Made by a program: the position numbers and the translations under genes. Shown piece after piece: positions 22,984 through 34,818 of a stretch of DNA of 64,000 bases. The stretch's first letter is position 1. Each line of letters starts with the position of its first letter. The DNA is from Collybia mongolica. Lineage: Eukaryota; Basidiomycota; Agaricomycetes; Agaricales; Clitocybaceae. The notes beneath the pieces were generated by a model. It was not told where the DNA came from and searched no databases. It saw only the letters and a list, made by a program, of their open reading frames with translations. The stretch is taken from contig JAAXNY010000010.1 in NCBI GenBank assembly GCA_013420905.1, positions 2,728,001 to 2,792,000 on the forward strand, in the 5' to 3' direction.

Positions 22984-25557
22984 TCAGTCAGTAAGGCCCC
23001 CTGTAGTGGACGTGGTCGAAGCGCCCTTGATGTCCCGTCGTCTGAAAACGAGCGGGACACGAATTGGGCTGAACCGTAAAATCAGTCAAGCTCCTGAACT
23101 TCGAGAAGAGACGTACGTTAAAGTCAGACCGGGCCTACAGGCTAGGATTCGATCTCGTTTAGCTTCAAATGTCTCCCCTGCGAACTGAGGCTCCTCCTTG
23201 ACTTCGATCGTGTATCGGGACACCAACATTGTCAGAACGGCTATACCTTCTGTCTCGAAAAACCTAGATATTGAGAGGTATGAGTTCACGGGAACATGAA
23301 TGTAGTATGCTATTAACTGACTTTCGTCCCAAACAAGCACGCGCACCTAACTCAGAGTGAACAAAAGGGAATTTGAGCGGAAATGCTCACATACCAGCAC
23401 TGAAAGGTAAGAATGCATCATGAGGCCAATTCCCAAGGAAGCGGGCAGGCTTGAAGTTTTCAGGGTCCTCCCAGTATCGAGCTACGGATAAAGTGAGCGT
23501 GACTCGAGCATCTAAGTAACAAAATGACACTGTACGTACGATTGAAATGCAGGCCCGAGGCATCAATAATAATGTTAGTTCCCTTTGGCACAGGGATAGT
23601 TGTCTTCTCGCCTTGGGTGTTGGTGGTCGTCAATGTTGTGTCCTCTGCACATTCCTTGGGAATTCCGGGTACCTTGGCGCGTTGCGCTTGAGTGGCTCGC
23701 TTTTTCGAAAGAATGAGAAAACGTTACGGGTGGAAACATCCGCAAGGTCTCATAGAAAACACCGACCAAATTAGCTTAAACACATGGATGAAATCAGTGG
23801 ACTTACGCCATGGAGTGTGTCAACAGGTCCATATCTTCGCAAGTTTGCGATTCGCAGATGAGTTAACACATAAACGATCATCGCAAAACGTGACGGACAG
23901 GAACTCGGCCATCCGAAAGTACTGATCGGATGTGTTGATACAAGGTTTCTTGTTCGTCTGGGTATAATGCAAGCAAAGCAAAGGCAAAACGCAAGGTGTG
24001 TACTGTGCTCTAAGGATTGAATACTTCTAAGTAACCACTAGCGCCAAGGGGTACTATGCTCTCACCTCATGTCCGGCAATCAAAAACATAAATATGTTCC
24101 TTAGTATTCCGTTTACCCACATAGTAGAGACAGTCATAGTCGTAGTGACATACCAATGAGCTCGCTTTCTGTGAGTTTTTCACTTCTAGAATCCGCATCG
24201 TTGGCTTTGAGGAGACTACTAAACAGATCATGCCTTTCTTCGTTCTCTGAAGATTGGCGATCCCTGATCATTTCCATCATGTATTTCTATGTTCTATTAA
24301 ACTCACAAACCCTTGAACAAATATTTGACCAAAATACTCACATGAAGTTTGTCGAAAGCAAGCCGGACGTTCCTAGTTCGCTCCGTAAAACCAAGTGCCC
24401 TCTTTGGAATGATAATCTTTAGAAATACACTAGACGCGACACCATGAAGTGCATCCTTAAAGGTTATTTGATGCCCGGCTGGTATACCACCATCATTTGC
24501 CCATGAGGATTTATGACCGAAGCCTAAGTATCATGAGCAATTGGACCAGAGGTTTTGAGAGGAGTTGGGGCACACACCTGCGGCCCCAATAACAAAAAGT
24601 GCAATCTAAACAACAAATGTTAGCCTAAAGTAAGGACCGAAAATATGCCTCCGCACCGGCAGCGTCACATCAAGGCAGTGGTCGAGTGATACGATGGTCT
24701 GATTGCCCCAGACAGTGTCGAACAATTCCTCCATGATTTTGGCTGTTTCGTCCCACACCAATTTTGTTGTTTCTCTGCCATTGAGTTAGTTCGGGTAGGC
24801 GCCGGCCCAATCAGAGTCATGAACTCACATCCGAAAAGGCTGGAGCGGAGATCTTCCGATACTTCTTCCATTCGTCTCCTTCTGAAGCAACGATATTGCG
24901 GCCAAAGAATAGCAGGGTGGTGTAGTAGCGAATTGCTTTGGGGAATCGCGCCCTCGAAGTTGTAACTTGCTGGATTTATCCTTGTTAGCATGTTCTCTTT
25001 TCAAGTAGATAATGGGACTGAGGAACCTTGAACGCGTCCACATCCGCCAGATAAATTGTCACCGCATTTGATGGCCAAACGGACACCTAGTAGAAGCGGG
25101 CCCGTCAGCACACACCTCTCCAGATAGATACCCCAGACTTACTGCTGATATGATGTCCCAACCAAAATACTCATACACTGAAATTGTATAAGCACATCTT
25201 CAATATATCTAGCTCTCTCTGCTCACTCCGGTGTCGGTTGCGAAAGAGATGGTTGCTCCCAGGAGTAATTCCAGATATAACAGGCAAGAAATTCGACAAT
25301 ATACTTGCTTGAGAGAAGAATATTCGATAGCCAGGATGGTCGCTATAGCATTGAATTATCTCGTCAGCAAGCGTCGTCACTAGAAGCGAATACCATGATA
25401 CGAACCTAATAGAACGCCTAGCCTGGAAATGATCAAGAAGCAATCGGACGACATATACGGCGGCGATGGACGACGTTAGGAGGACAATCATGATCAATCT
25501 ACGGAGTATAGCTTTGGAGGGTGTAGGACAGGAATACTTAAAGAGGTCTTCCTCCAT
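22984..25557 (-). pseudogene. Cytochrome P450 with frame and splice lesions
   Basis: A heavily split P450 gene starting at the ATG at 25557 with a membrane anchor (RRLIMIVLLTSSIAAVYVV). Exons such as 25557-25406, 25342-25227, 25177-25143, 25086-25027 and 24969-24829 join cleanly. The core is present: AGHES in the oxygen-binding helix, ETLR as the ExxR motif, and FSAGARACLGR as the haem loop with its Cys, rebuilt across an intron at about 23,347-23,393. Two lesions stand out. After the exon ending at 24,829, the next exon has one A too many in a run near 24,762, which shifts the frame before LVWDETAKIMEEL. The intron before VFYETLRMFPP (about 23,770-23,812) has GG where the acceptor AG is expected, and the only other AG leads to a stop. 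The likely role was oxidation of the neighbouring synthase's product. The C-terminal exon ends at 22984. Confidence 0.8.
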
Positions 25558-27969
25558 TGTTATTTAACTTCGGTGAATGGCGGTCAAACCTCGATGCATG
25601 TTTGTCGAGTTTTGCGCTCAATGGAGTTGTCGGGTGGTCTGAGTGACCGCTGGTTGCCGAAAGTGGCCGCGATGAGCCGTGATGCAGATCATGAAGCACG
25701 CACAGGGACTTTCCAGGGACTCGTTGGTTCTTCAAATTGAGCGCGCTCATAGGCCACATTCAAAGGGTCGCTGAGCCTGACTGTATGGAGCTCTCGCCTC
25801 AGTCAGTGTTCGGCAGAGCTATATAGACTGCTTGGTTGGGTGGTCGTTAGTCTCCACTAGAACATAGAACAGCGATTTATTTTTCGTCACTTGTACTGGG
25901 ACCTGGTGTTCCGAATCCCAGATCTTCGTCAGTGGTCTGCGGGGACAAACTACCGCGGCTTGGTAAAACAAAAAGCCCACGTGTCGTTCGTGCAAACTCT
26001 TCTCAATTAGCAAAGACCTCGATTGAGACGGGGGATGACTGGGACGGAACCCTCGACTCCATGCACATGCGTGGAGTCAAGGAAAGCTATTCCGAAGTGA
26101 ACACGAAATTGAATTGACGGAAAGACAGAGACTAGGGCTTGAGCCTGCGCCTTACAAGACAAAGTACCTTGCGGTTAACTCCAACTGGGCATTAAGATTC
26201 CGCCATCATCCAGGTTGAATGTATCTGCCTTAGCAGATTCGGCTGGTGTAATGAGCTGTATAGGTAGACCAGATTGAGTTCGGTGAAACGATTGCGCCAG
26301 TCGATTTCAGTCTAGTGCCAAGCCTTCGTAGAGAACACTCATCGGGGGGGCTTATTTCGCGTGATGGGTATAGTGCCGCGGAGAACTCTCAGTTATTGGA
26401 CCCCTGTTTTAATTCTATCATCCTTTAAGAATGGTTTGTTTCATGTAGGCACCGTCCCAGTTGCGCCGTTGTTTTTAGGGGGGATGTAATTATGAGTTGA
26501 TAAGCCATAGTCCACGCGTCCGGCCCTTCATTCTTGCTTGAGCAGAATCATTATATCCGTCATCCTTGGCATCACAGAAGAAATATCCTTGAACAAGGTC
26601 AGCCTTTTGGCCACCTCAAATATCGTACTCGAGAACCCATTGGCGATCGCCAAAGATCACCACTGCTCGAGGTCCTCTGTGCGTTAGCAGCGGAATCAAG
26701 ATATGATTGGGCCCACAATGCTGAGATTAAACGTTTGTGGTTCCGGGAGATTGACGGGAAAGATAATGGGCTTGAAGGATTTCGCCTTGGCGCTCGAAAT
26801 TTACGATGCTATCGCCAAGTATCTTTCGTGCATAGACCAACTAGGGCGCAAAACGGTGCACAGAAGATAAGATGATGTGGGCTGCAACGATATGGGCTGG
26901 TCGACGGTGGAGCGAGAATAGCTCAGCGAGATCTGGATCCTGTGGCTTGAAAGTGTTAATCGTGGGTTGGGCTCGGGGTGTGCATAGATATCCGACTCGG
27001 AGCGTGCGTTATTTAACATATGTTCAGCAACCCCCCTCTCACCAGTTGAGTTTGGTGAGTTTGGATCGAACGTCGTCGTTGGCACGAGTATTGAAAAGAA
27101 TGTGTATGCAATATCGCACTACACGGGTTGATAGAGAGAAATGCGTGAGAAATCGCGTGATGGCGTCCCCCAACTTCCCGCAGACCAAACAAAGGAAGAT
27201 GGTTGTTCCTTCATATATGCGTCGTTCAACATCACGTCCCGACGACCATTGGTGAGAGTAATTGAGATGAGCTGCTCAGTGGACAGCCGACGAATACTGA
27301 ATCCAGCTACGATGCCTCAAAAGCATCTCAACTGCCACTCCTCCACTCCGATACCTGTCCACTCACCACCGCCCTAGGGTATCATCTCGTCATGGCGAGC
27401 GCTGTATCGCCTAGTTTTAGTCCTGGACGTTACAGTCCTCAAGTCTCCCTATCCACAATGAGTGATACTATGTGGAGGGAATGAATGAATCCTCGCGGCT
27501 CAAGATATTACTAGGTGTGTATATCTAGCCTTGCTAGGAAACACTTCTGACGCGCCATACAGGCCTTGAGTATTCCTGTGTCCTTCGGCCCTCGTCGCTT
27601 TCCCTCCTCATTGGGTCCCTCAATGATCTTACAAACTTTACAAAACTGCCCGGCGCGTGCACCTCCAAGAGCGCGAGACAAAGCCTGACCCCGGATCGGT
27701 TTCGAGTTTTCAAAGGCCCTGCAGTGGACGCGATCTGTTCATGCTTGCCCAACTTGTTATCATTCCATCGAACATCAAAGTACATGATCACACTCGTTAC
27801 ACTCGCGATAAGAACTCGCGGGAAACCTAAAGGCTCCCCACAAAGATCTCAAGCCCCTTCTGACTACAATATTCGACCATGTGAGCATCCCACATGGCAC
27901 CTGTTGACAATATCTTACCTCCTTGGCATAATCAGTATCTTACGAAGGAGATTTCCTAACGAATCATAA
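25558..27969. other. Gene-poor region upstream of the P450
   Basis: Frames at 26,534-26,875 and 26,872-27,255 are open but show no recognised family, and the frames around them are full of stops. A tRNA-like segment lies at about 26,130-26,195. No supported gene was found. Confidence 0.35.
26130..26195 (-). other. tRNA-Thr-like segment (pseudo-tRNA or SINE head)
   Basis: On the minus strand the segment has a CTTGTAA anticodon-loop word (anticodon TGT, Thr) and, 12-14 bases on, GGCTCAAGCC, like a T-arm or pol III B box. The anticodon stem does not pair (TTTGT against GGCGC), so it is not a normal tRNA gene. A decayed tRNA or tRNA-derived retroposon is likely. Confidence 0.3.
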
Positions 27970-28023
27970 TGGATCCTTTCGTCCCCGCTTCCTGTCGTCA
28001 CATGTCCATCCTATGCCTACAGC

Positions 28024-28345
28024 CGCCTCCTCATCAACGTACGTCAGCCAACGAGGCACTGATCGCACCGATCCGAGCTTAGAGCAACCGTGTATTCGCT
28101 TTATCGAAGAGGGCCTAGTCATAGCGGGACGAGGATAGCATAACAAGGAGAATGAGGTGCAAATAGTCGAGGTAGCTCCAGGTGAATGGAAAGATAATGT
28201 GCGCTAGTTTTACGCCTTCAATCCGGCCCATTTCTGGCATTTCGAGGATAGTGTTAGTACTGACGCGGAAATAGTCAGATATCAGATCATACTTGATATA
28301 TTTGTGCCAGCTGTGGTATTCTCTGAAAGGGAGAACCTGAGGACG
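28024..28345 (+). pseudogene. Degenerate protein-coding remnant, family not recognised
   Basis: One frame reads as coherent protein broken by three stops: CIRFIEEGLVIAGRG, stop, EVQIVEVAPGEWKDNVR, stop, FYAFNPAHFWHFEDSVSTD, EIVRYQIILDIFVPAVVFSE, RENLRTAM, stop. The stops are TAG, TAG and TGA, each one base from a Trp or Gln codon. Composition and hydrophobic pattern look like a former soluble enzyme or structural protein, but I cannot name it. The frame continues with more stops to about 28,560. Confidence 0.4.
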
Positions 28346-28589
28346 GCCATGTGATGGCCCGGAACCTGCAGAGGGAGAGGAATTTCACGGAGAAGATATT
28401 CGCATGATCCCAACTGGACGATATACCCCGGAACTTAAAGGCCCATTTCTTCACGGTCCAAAAGCAGCAGAGCCGATAAAACATTACAAATACGACATTT
28501 GCTTGATTTAAGGACCACCCAAACTGCCGCAGCTTCCTACTTCTGTGAAAATACAACAAATACTTTTGTTGTGCCCTAAGTCGCGCATA

Positions 28590-29647
28590 TCACGCTCTTC
28601 CTACATTGATGCCGGCTTGAGCTCCGTCTCTCGCTTCACATCGCTCGACCCAAGTCTGTGCAGAGGACATCAGTAACCAAGGCCGAGCTTATGAAGCATA
28701 ATCTACCTTGACGCCCAGCCATTCGTCAAGGGTTTCGATGCCCGTGAACGCGTGTAATCTGACCCTAAAGTCGTTCCCGTCAACGAGGCCGTGGTTATAG
28801 ACAAAATACATGCGCGCTTACCAAGGGAAGGTCTTGATATCCGCGAAAGAAAACTTGCCTCTACCTTCACCGGCGAGGTAGTCGCGATCTTTGAGGCGAA
28901 TCTCTAGGACCCCATAGAGTCGTTTCGTCTCGTCGAGGAAATCTGCGCATCAGAACTGAGAACGCGTATAACCAGCGAGGATGTGCATACATACAGTCTC
29001 TCGCATAGGGTATAGGTGCGAAGTGGCGGAAGTGGTTGGCTAGACGCAATGTCAGTATTCAGGAAGGAGCGATGGAGAGTGTTGATGGTCACATTGTCCT
29101 TGCATAGGGTCAATACCACCATGCTTTAGATTGCATATTCAGTAGAGGGTAGGTCAGAGCGACTAACGACTGACAGTAAAGAAGATCCACTGCATCATTT
29201 CACTGTATTCTTTCCCATTTGTGGCAGGATTGAACCAGAATTTGTGTTCTGTATCGTATTGCTGGGCGAGATACAACAAGATAGCCGAGGACTCGAAGAC
29301 GGCAAAATTGTCTTGTGAACGGTCAATAAGAACAGGGATGCGCCCGTTTGGGTTCAGCTTGAGAAACCAGGGTTCCTGAACACACATGGGTCAGCAACAC
29401 TCAATGACGTTAGATATGAACCATCTACGATACCTTTTGTGTGCCTAGCGCCATGTTTATCTTCTCAAGACTGGCGTAGCGCTAGTAAGTTCAAGAAGCG
29501 GGGCAAGAGAATGAATAAAGCTCACTCATAGTCGGTATTACCTTGCGGATACGCCGCCTTCAATTCCTCGAGAAGAACAGAAACCTGGTGTCCATTGGGG
29601 GTGATCTTGGCGGTATAAAATACGAGGGGTTTGGTAGAAGTCGACAT
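28590..29647 (-). CDS. Glutathione S-transferase, Ure2p-like class
   Basis: Eight exons (29647-29526, 29470-29434, 29375-29175, 29123-29093, 29039-28995, 28942-28822, 28764-28707, 28655-28590) join in frame to 226 residues. The N-terminal thioredoxin-like half has [15 protein letters not shown], then [16 protein letters not shown], where the cis-Pro lies, and [16 protein letters not shown], whose ES contacts glutathione. The helical half has [19 protein letters not shown] and [15 protein letters not shown]. This is the pattern of fungal Ure2p-type GSTs, which conjugate or reduce with glutathione in the cytosol. It lies 3 kb upstream of the P450 on the same strand and may be part of the terpenoid locus, though GSTs of this type are also general stress enzymes. 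No lesion. Confidence 0.88.
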
Positions 29648-30405
29648 TACAGTCCTGGTCTAGGCGGGTGAGTATATCTGGCATGATAAGGCGACTTATA
29701 AGAGTTGTGTGTACGCGTCACATCATTGTTCGCGTAGTTTGCGCCGCGTTTACAAAGCACCGCGCTGATTCAGCGACAACCTCGGGTTATACGTTGGGAG
29801 GCGGGGATTTGTGTGCCTGGGATCGGTCTGGCGCATGAGGGTATTCGCCTACTGTATAGTTGGTTACGACGTTGGGGGGTTTGTGCGAGCTTAGGACAGA
29901 GTTTCGTCAAAAGCGCTGGGTTTGGTCCAGTCGTCTGTCGTCCTCGACAAGCGGAAAGATATCTGTCGGATTCTGTATGCAGTTCATGGTCGAATCCGAG
30001 GGTTAATACCCACGTCATGTGGACATTTTGCAGTAGCGGACGCGCTATGGGGGTTAATGTCAACATCTTACCTTCACTCCACTCATGCAACCATAATTCG
30101 ATATTCAACATCTGAAATTCCAAATTGCTTCATCATTTCATGTGCGGGGTGAACACCATGACCTTGTACAAACCATGGATATCTTCTAATTGTGTGTTTA
30201 AATTGACTTGATGCACATCAGCCTTAATTTGCAAGACTAAATAACAAGCTTGGCTCGTTTGAAGGTAACTATAGACTCTCATTCTGATTTCCTAACAACA
30301 TTCTTTACATGTACCAATACTCTACTTTACCTTGAAACACACCTTTTCCCATCAATTGCATTTACAACTTCGACCAAGGTTCAACTGTAAGTGGGTAATG
30401 ATAAT
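29648..30405. other. Intergenic
   Basis: GST upstream region and 3' flank of the TPR-CHAT gene. Nothing supported. Confidence 0.4.
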
Positions 30406-33400
30406 TCAAACTCCAAGGTGAATAAATGGCATCCACTGATGGAGAGGGACACCCTTCTCTCTAAGCTTCTGAACTGCAAGATGCAATCCTTCTGCAGCCC
30501 TCCTCACATCTGGGATATTGTCCTCTCCAAGAATATTCTTGTACACAACTTCTGCAACTTTAGGGCCATATTCATCAGACATGCTCCAGAGGGTTCCAAT
30601 GGCACCCTGGAATCCAGCAGAATCCTCCTGCCAGATGCATGGCCTCATTCTCCAGGTTAGAATCCCCCATTGCAGTCTGACAAGCTGAGAGATAAACAAA
30701 CTTGGCATCAGGGATATTGATGTCTAGGATCCTCTTGAGTTCAAGCTTTTCATGGTGTAGAATCAGACAACTGTTAGATGGATTTACTAGATCCTGATGG
30801 CCATGACAGGCAAGATGAAGCCAGGATGAGGATTGAACCTTTTCCAATACATTCTGAATGGTGGCTTGTGAATCCTTGAGTTGTTGAGCCTTTTCTCCAA
30901 AAAGATCAGTAACAACACCAAGCTCTTTTCCAACAGAGGGTAGTCTAGCCCAGTGTCCCAGATTGGTGGATGTTTCAGTGATTCCCACAGCTGTCAGAGT
31001 CCCATCTGGAGATGTACCTTTCAGGTTTGCTTGGATAAGAAACTCCAAAGTTGGTGTGTAGGACTGAATAAATTTGCTTTCTATAGGTGCAGCAGCATGA
31101 AGTGGAAAATAGGTGAATGGCCCAGATGGGCACCACCATATATGGCCACCATGAATTCCATTCTATAAAGCTGTTAGCTATGTCAATATCATGGAGAAGC
31201 TATAACACATACATCTTCCAGGACACCAAAAACAGGTTTTACAACTGTTGTCCAAAGCCATGTAATCACAGAATTAAGTGATTTATCTACTGATGCATTA
31301 TCCATCTTGTGAAGTCCACCTTTTCTGACCTCCCTTGAGTGAATATGGTAATGATTCAAAGAGTTCTTCAGTTTTTCCATATGGCCTTTAACAGCAGACT
31401 CTGTAACACTGGACAAGCCAAGGTGTACAGGAGGCACAGATGGTGACAAAATAACAATTGCATCTGTTTTGCTGGAATGGAAATTTAACATGATCACAGG
31501 TCCATGTGCAGCTGCAGAGGAGAGGTGTGAATACTGTGGTGATAGCAAAAAGTTCTCAAATCCAGGATATTGATGGATTTGTTCAAGCAATTTCATTCTT
31601 TCATTAGCCAGAGCATGATAATTGACAGTTGGATCAGATCTATAGGAGGAACCTTGTAGCTGGACTGAAATTTGTTGAAATCTTTGTGAAAGTGCAGGTA
31701 AATGAGCCTTGAGATAAGTATAGTCATCTGATAGCTGTAACTTCTGTTTATGTGTTGTTGAGAGGCCTTGCTCAAGGTATTCCACAGCAAGGCTGGTATG
31801 AGAAGCTTGGAGAGCAAATGCAACTGCCCTGGAGACAAGTCTAGATATGTTATTCCTGATCAATGTTTCATGTCTATTGCCAAGTGAGCTTCCCAGCCAG
31901 AGAACAGAAGGCAAAGTTTTGAAGGCAATAGTAAATGCTACAAGTACATCTTGCATTGAGAACACCCTGCTTTCATAAGTATAGGCTACAGCTATATCCA
32001 ATATACTTTGTGGAATGGCAGTAGGTGACTTGAGTGCAGATTTATATAATATGTTTGCTTGATTGAGATCCTCCACATTCTGAGCCTTCCTATACATATC
32101 AGTGTAGAACATAGCCAAGCTGTGCTGCCTGCCTGCAAAGTCTGGATGATCCTCCGGAGTTGCAGCCACAGCTGACAGATTGTGTTTAAGTGCAGCTTTA
32201 AGATCCTTAAGATCCTCAACCTGTTTATATCTGAGACCATAAGATATAGCCAAGTTGTGTTGCCTCTCTGCCAAATCTGGTTGACCCTCTGGAGTTGTAG
32301 CTACAGCTAACAAATCATGCTTAAGTGCAACCTCAAGATCTTCAAGGTTTCCAGTCCTGTTAAATTTACCAGTATAGGAGACAGCCAAGTTCTGGTGCCT
32401 GACTGCTAAGGATGGATGGTCCTCTGGAGTTGCAGCTAGAAGTGCCAGATCAATATTGAGCCCAGCCTCAAGATCCTCAAGGTCCCCAGTCCTTCTGTGC
32501 TTAAGTTGATAGGATATAGCCAAGTTTTGTTGCCTGCCTGCCAAGTCTGAATGGCCATCTGGAGTTGAAGCTATAGCCAACAGATCATATTTAAGTGCAG
32601 CTTCAAGGTCCTCTAGATCTCCAGTTCTTTTATATCTCTCTTTATAAGACATAGCTAAGCTTTGTTGCCTGCCTGCCATATTTGGATGGCCCTCTGGAGT
32701 TGCAGCCACAGCTGACAAATCATGTTTTAGAGCTGCTTCAAGTTCCTCAAGATTCCCAGTCCTTCTATACTTCTCTTTAAAAGACTCTGCCAAGCTTTGT
32801 TGTCTGCCTGCCATATCTGGGTGTTCCTCTGGAGTCAAAGCCACAGCTAACAAATCATGCTTGAGTGCATCTTCAAGGTCTTCCAGATTGCCTTTTCTTT
32901 TATACTTGTCTTTGTAAGATTGACTCAAATTTTGTTGCCTGCCTGCCAAGTCTGGATGCTCATCTGGAGTTGCAGCCAGAGCTGATAGATCATATTTGAG
33001 TGCAGCTTCAAGATTCTCATGGTCTCCAGTTCTTTTGTATCTGTCACTATAGGATGCAGCTAGATTTTGTTGCCTGACTGCCAAGTCTGGATGACCCTCT
33101 GGAGTTGCAGCTACAGCTGACAGGTTATGTTTGAATGCAGCTTCAAGATCCTTAAGATTTCCAGTTCTTTTATACCTGTGACTGTAGGATACAGCCAAGT
33201 TCTGGTGTCTGAATGCCAAGTCTGGATGATCCCCCGGAGTTCCAGCCAGGGCTAACAGTTCATACTGTAGTCCAGCTTCAAGGTCCTCAAGGTTTCCAGT
33301 ACTGTTATATCTATCAGTATAGGATACAGCCAAGTTTTGTTGTCTGACTGCCAAGTCTGGATGGCCTTCTGGAGTTGCAGCCACAGCCAACAGATCATGC

Positions 33401-34818
33401 TTGAGAGAAGCTTCAAGGTCCTCAAGGCCTCCAGTCCTTCTGTATCTGTCTTTGTAAGACACAGCTAAATTTTGTTGCATACCTGCTGAGTCTGGATGGC
33501 CCTCTGGAGTTGCAGCTATAGCTAATAAATCATACTTGAGAGAAGCTTCAAAGTCTTCAAGGTTTCCAGTTCTTCTATATCTGTCTTTATAGGATACACT
33601 CAAGTTTTGTTGCATCCCTGCCAAGTCTGGATGACCCTCTGGAGTTGCAGCTACAGCTGACAAATCACACTTTAGAGCAGCATCAAGATCCTCAAGATTT
33701 CCAGTTCTGTTGTATCTATAACTGTAAGACACAGCCAAGCTTTGCTGCATGCCTGCCATATTTGGATGGCCCTCTGGAGTTGCAGCTAGAGCTGATAGAT
33801 CATGCTTGAGTGCAGTTTCCAGGTCCTCAAGGTTTCCAGTCCTTCTGTACTTGTCCCTATAAGATACAGCCAAGCCTTGTTGCCTGACTGCCAGTTTGGG
33901 GTGACCCTCTGGAGTGGCAGTTACACATAGCCAATTATGCCTTAGTCCAGCTTCAAGATCCTCAAAATTCCCAGTTCTTCTGTACCTCTCTTTATAGGAC
34001 AAAGACAAGTTTTGTTGCCTCTCTGCCAAGTCTGGATGGCCCTCTGGAGTTGCAGCTAGAGCTAACAGATCAAGCTTGAGTGCAGCCTCAAGATCCTGAA
34101 GATCCCCAGTCTGTTTGAACCTGTAACTATAGGATGTAGACAAGCTTTGTTGCCTGCCTGCCAAGTCTGGATGGCCCTCTGGAGTTATAGCCACAGCCAA
34201 CAAATCATGTTTCAGAGCAGCTTCAAGATCCTCAAGATTCCTAGTCACCCTGTACTTATTTTTATAAGACACAGCCAAGTTTTGCTGCCTGCTTCCCAAG
34301 TCAGGATGATCCCCTGGAGTCACAGCTACTGCTAACAGATCATGCTTCAGAGCAGCTTCGAGATCCTCAAGATTTCCAGTTAGTTTGTGCCTGAGTTTAT
34401 AGGATGTAGCCAAGTTCTGCTGGCAGGCTGCCAAGTCCGGATGCCCCTCTGGAGTCGCCGCCGCAGCTAACTGATTGTGGTTGAGTGCAGCTTCAAGATC
34501 ACCCACTTCCCCAGTCCTCTGGTACCTTCTACCATAGGCTGTACCCAATGTTACATACCTGGTAGCACGGTCAGTATGGTTCTCTGGAGTACATTCTACA
34601 GCTAGTAGGCCACTCTCGATCGCAGTTCCGAGGTCTGTTAGGCTCTGCGTTTCCATGTACCTGTCCATGTAGAATTTCGCACTCATGTAAGCTGCCTGAC
34701 CCCTCGCCTCCATGTTCACTTCAACTGTGAGCCCCGCAAGTTAAACCTGCTAAGCCCAAATGCCCTAGCACTCACCATTATCCTTGTTTTCCTCTGTATC
34801 CATTGCTTGCATGGACAT
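30406..34818 (-). CDS. TPR-repeat CHAT-domain protein, C-terminus frameshifted
   Basis: Exons 34818-34776, 34724-31213 and 31162 onward join in frame. The first 870 or so residues are about 19 copies of a 45-residue helical (TPR) repeat with the core TGNLEDLEAALKHDLLAVA, then ATPEGHPDLAGRQQNLA. A linker leads to a CHAT (caspase/separase-like) domain: GPVIMLNFHSSKTDAIVIL, GPFTYFPLHAAAP, then HLACHGH with the catalytic His and YLSACQTAMGD with the catalytic Cys. About 15 residues later, near 30,645-30,660, the frame breaks by what looks like a five-base loss between LAGG and SAGFQGAIG. As read, translation stops at 30575 (1,380 residues), and the true end, in another frame, is at 30406. CHAT proteins are regulated proteases in other lineages; the substrates of fungal ones are not known. 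The repeats are very alike in DNA (135-bp period). Confidence 0.85.
31990..34650 (-). repeat. 135-bp tandem coding repeat (about 19 units)
   Basis: The words CTCTGGAGTTGCAG and CAAGTTTTGTTGCCTGCCTGC, or close forms, recur every 135 bases through the TPR part. The match is higher than needed to keep the protein fold, suggesting recent unit duplication or gene conversion. Confidence 0.85.

Noticed and set aside
23820..23900. A second lost splice acceptor in the P450 before MDLLTHSMA
   Set aside because: Using a donor a few bases further on with the GAAG acceptor gives a continuous frame, so this is not a clear lesion.
26872..27255. Plus-strand frame of 127 codons
   Set aside because: Arg/Ser-rich composition typical of a chance frame; neighbouring frames are full of stops and no family was recognised.
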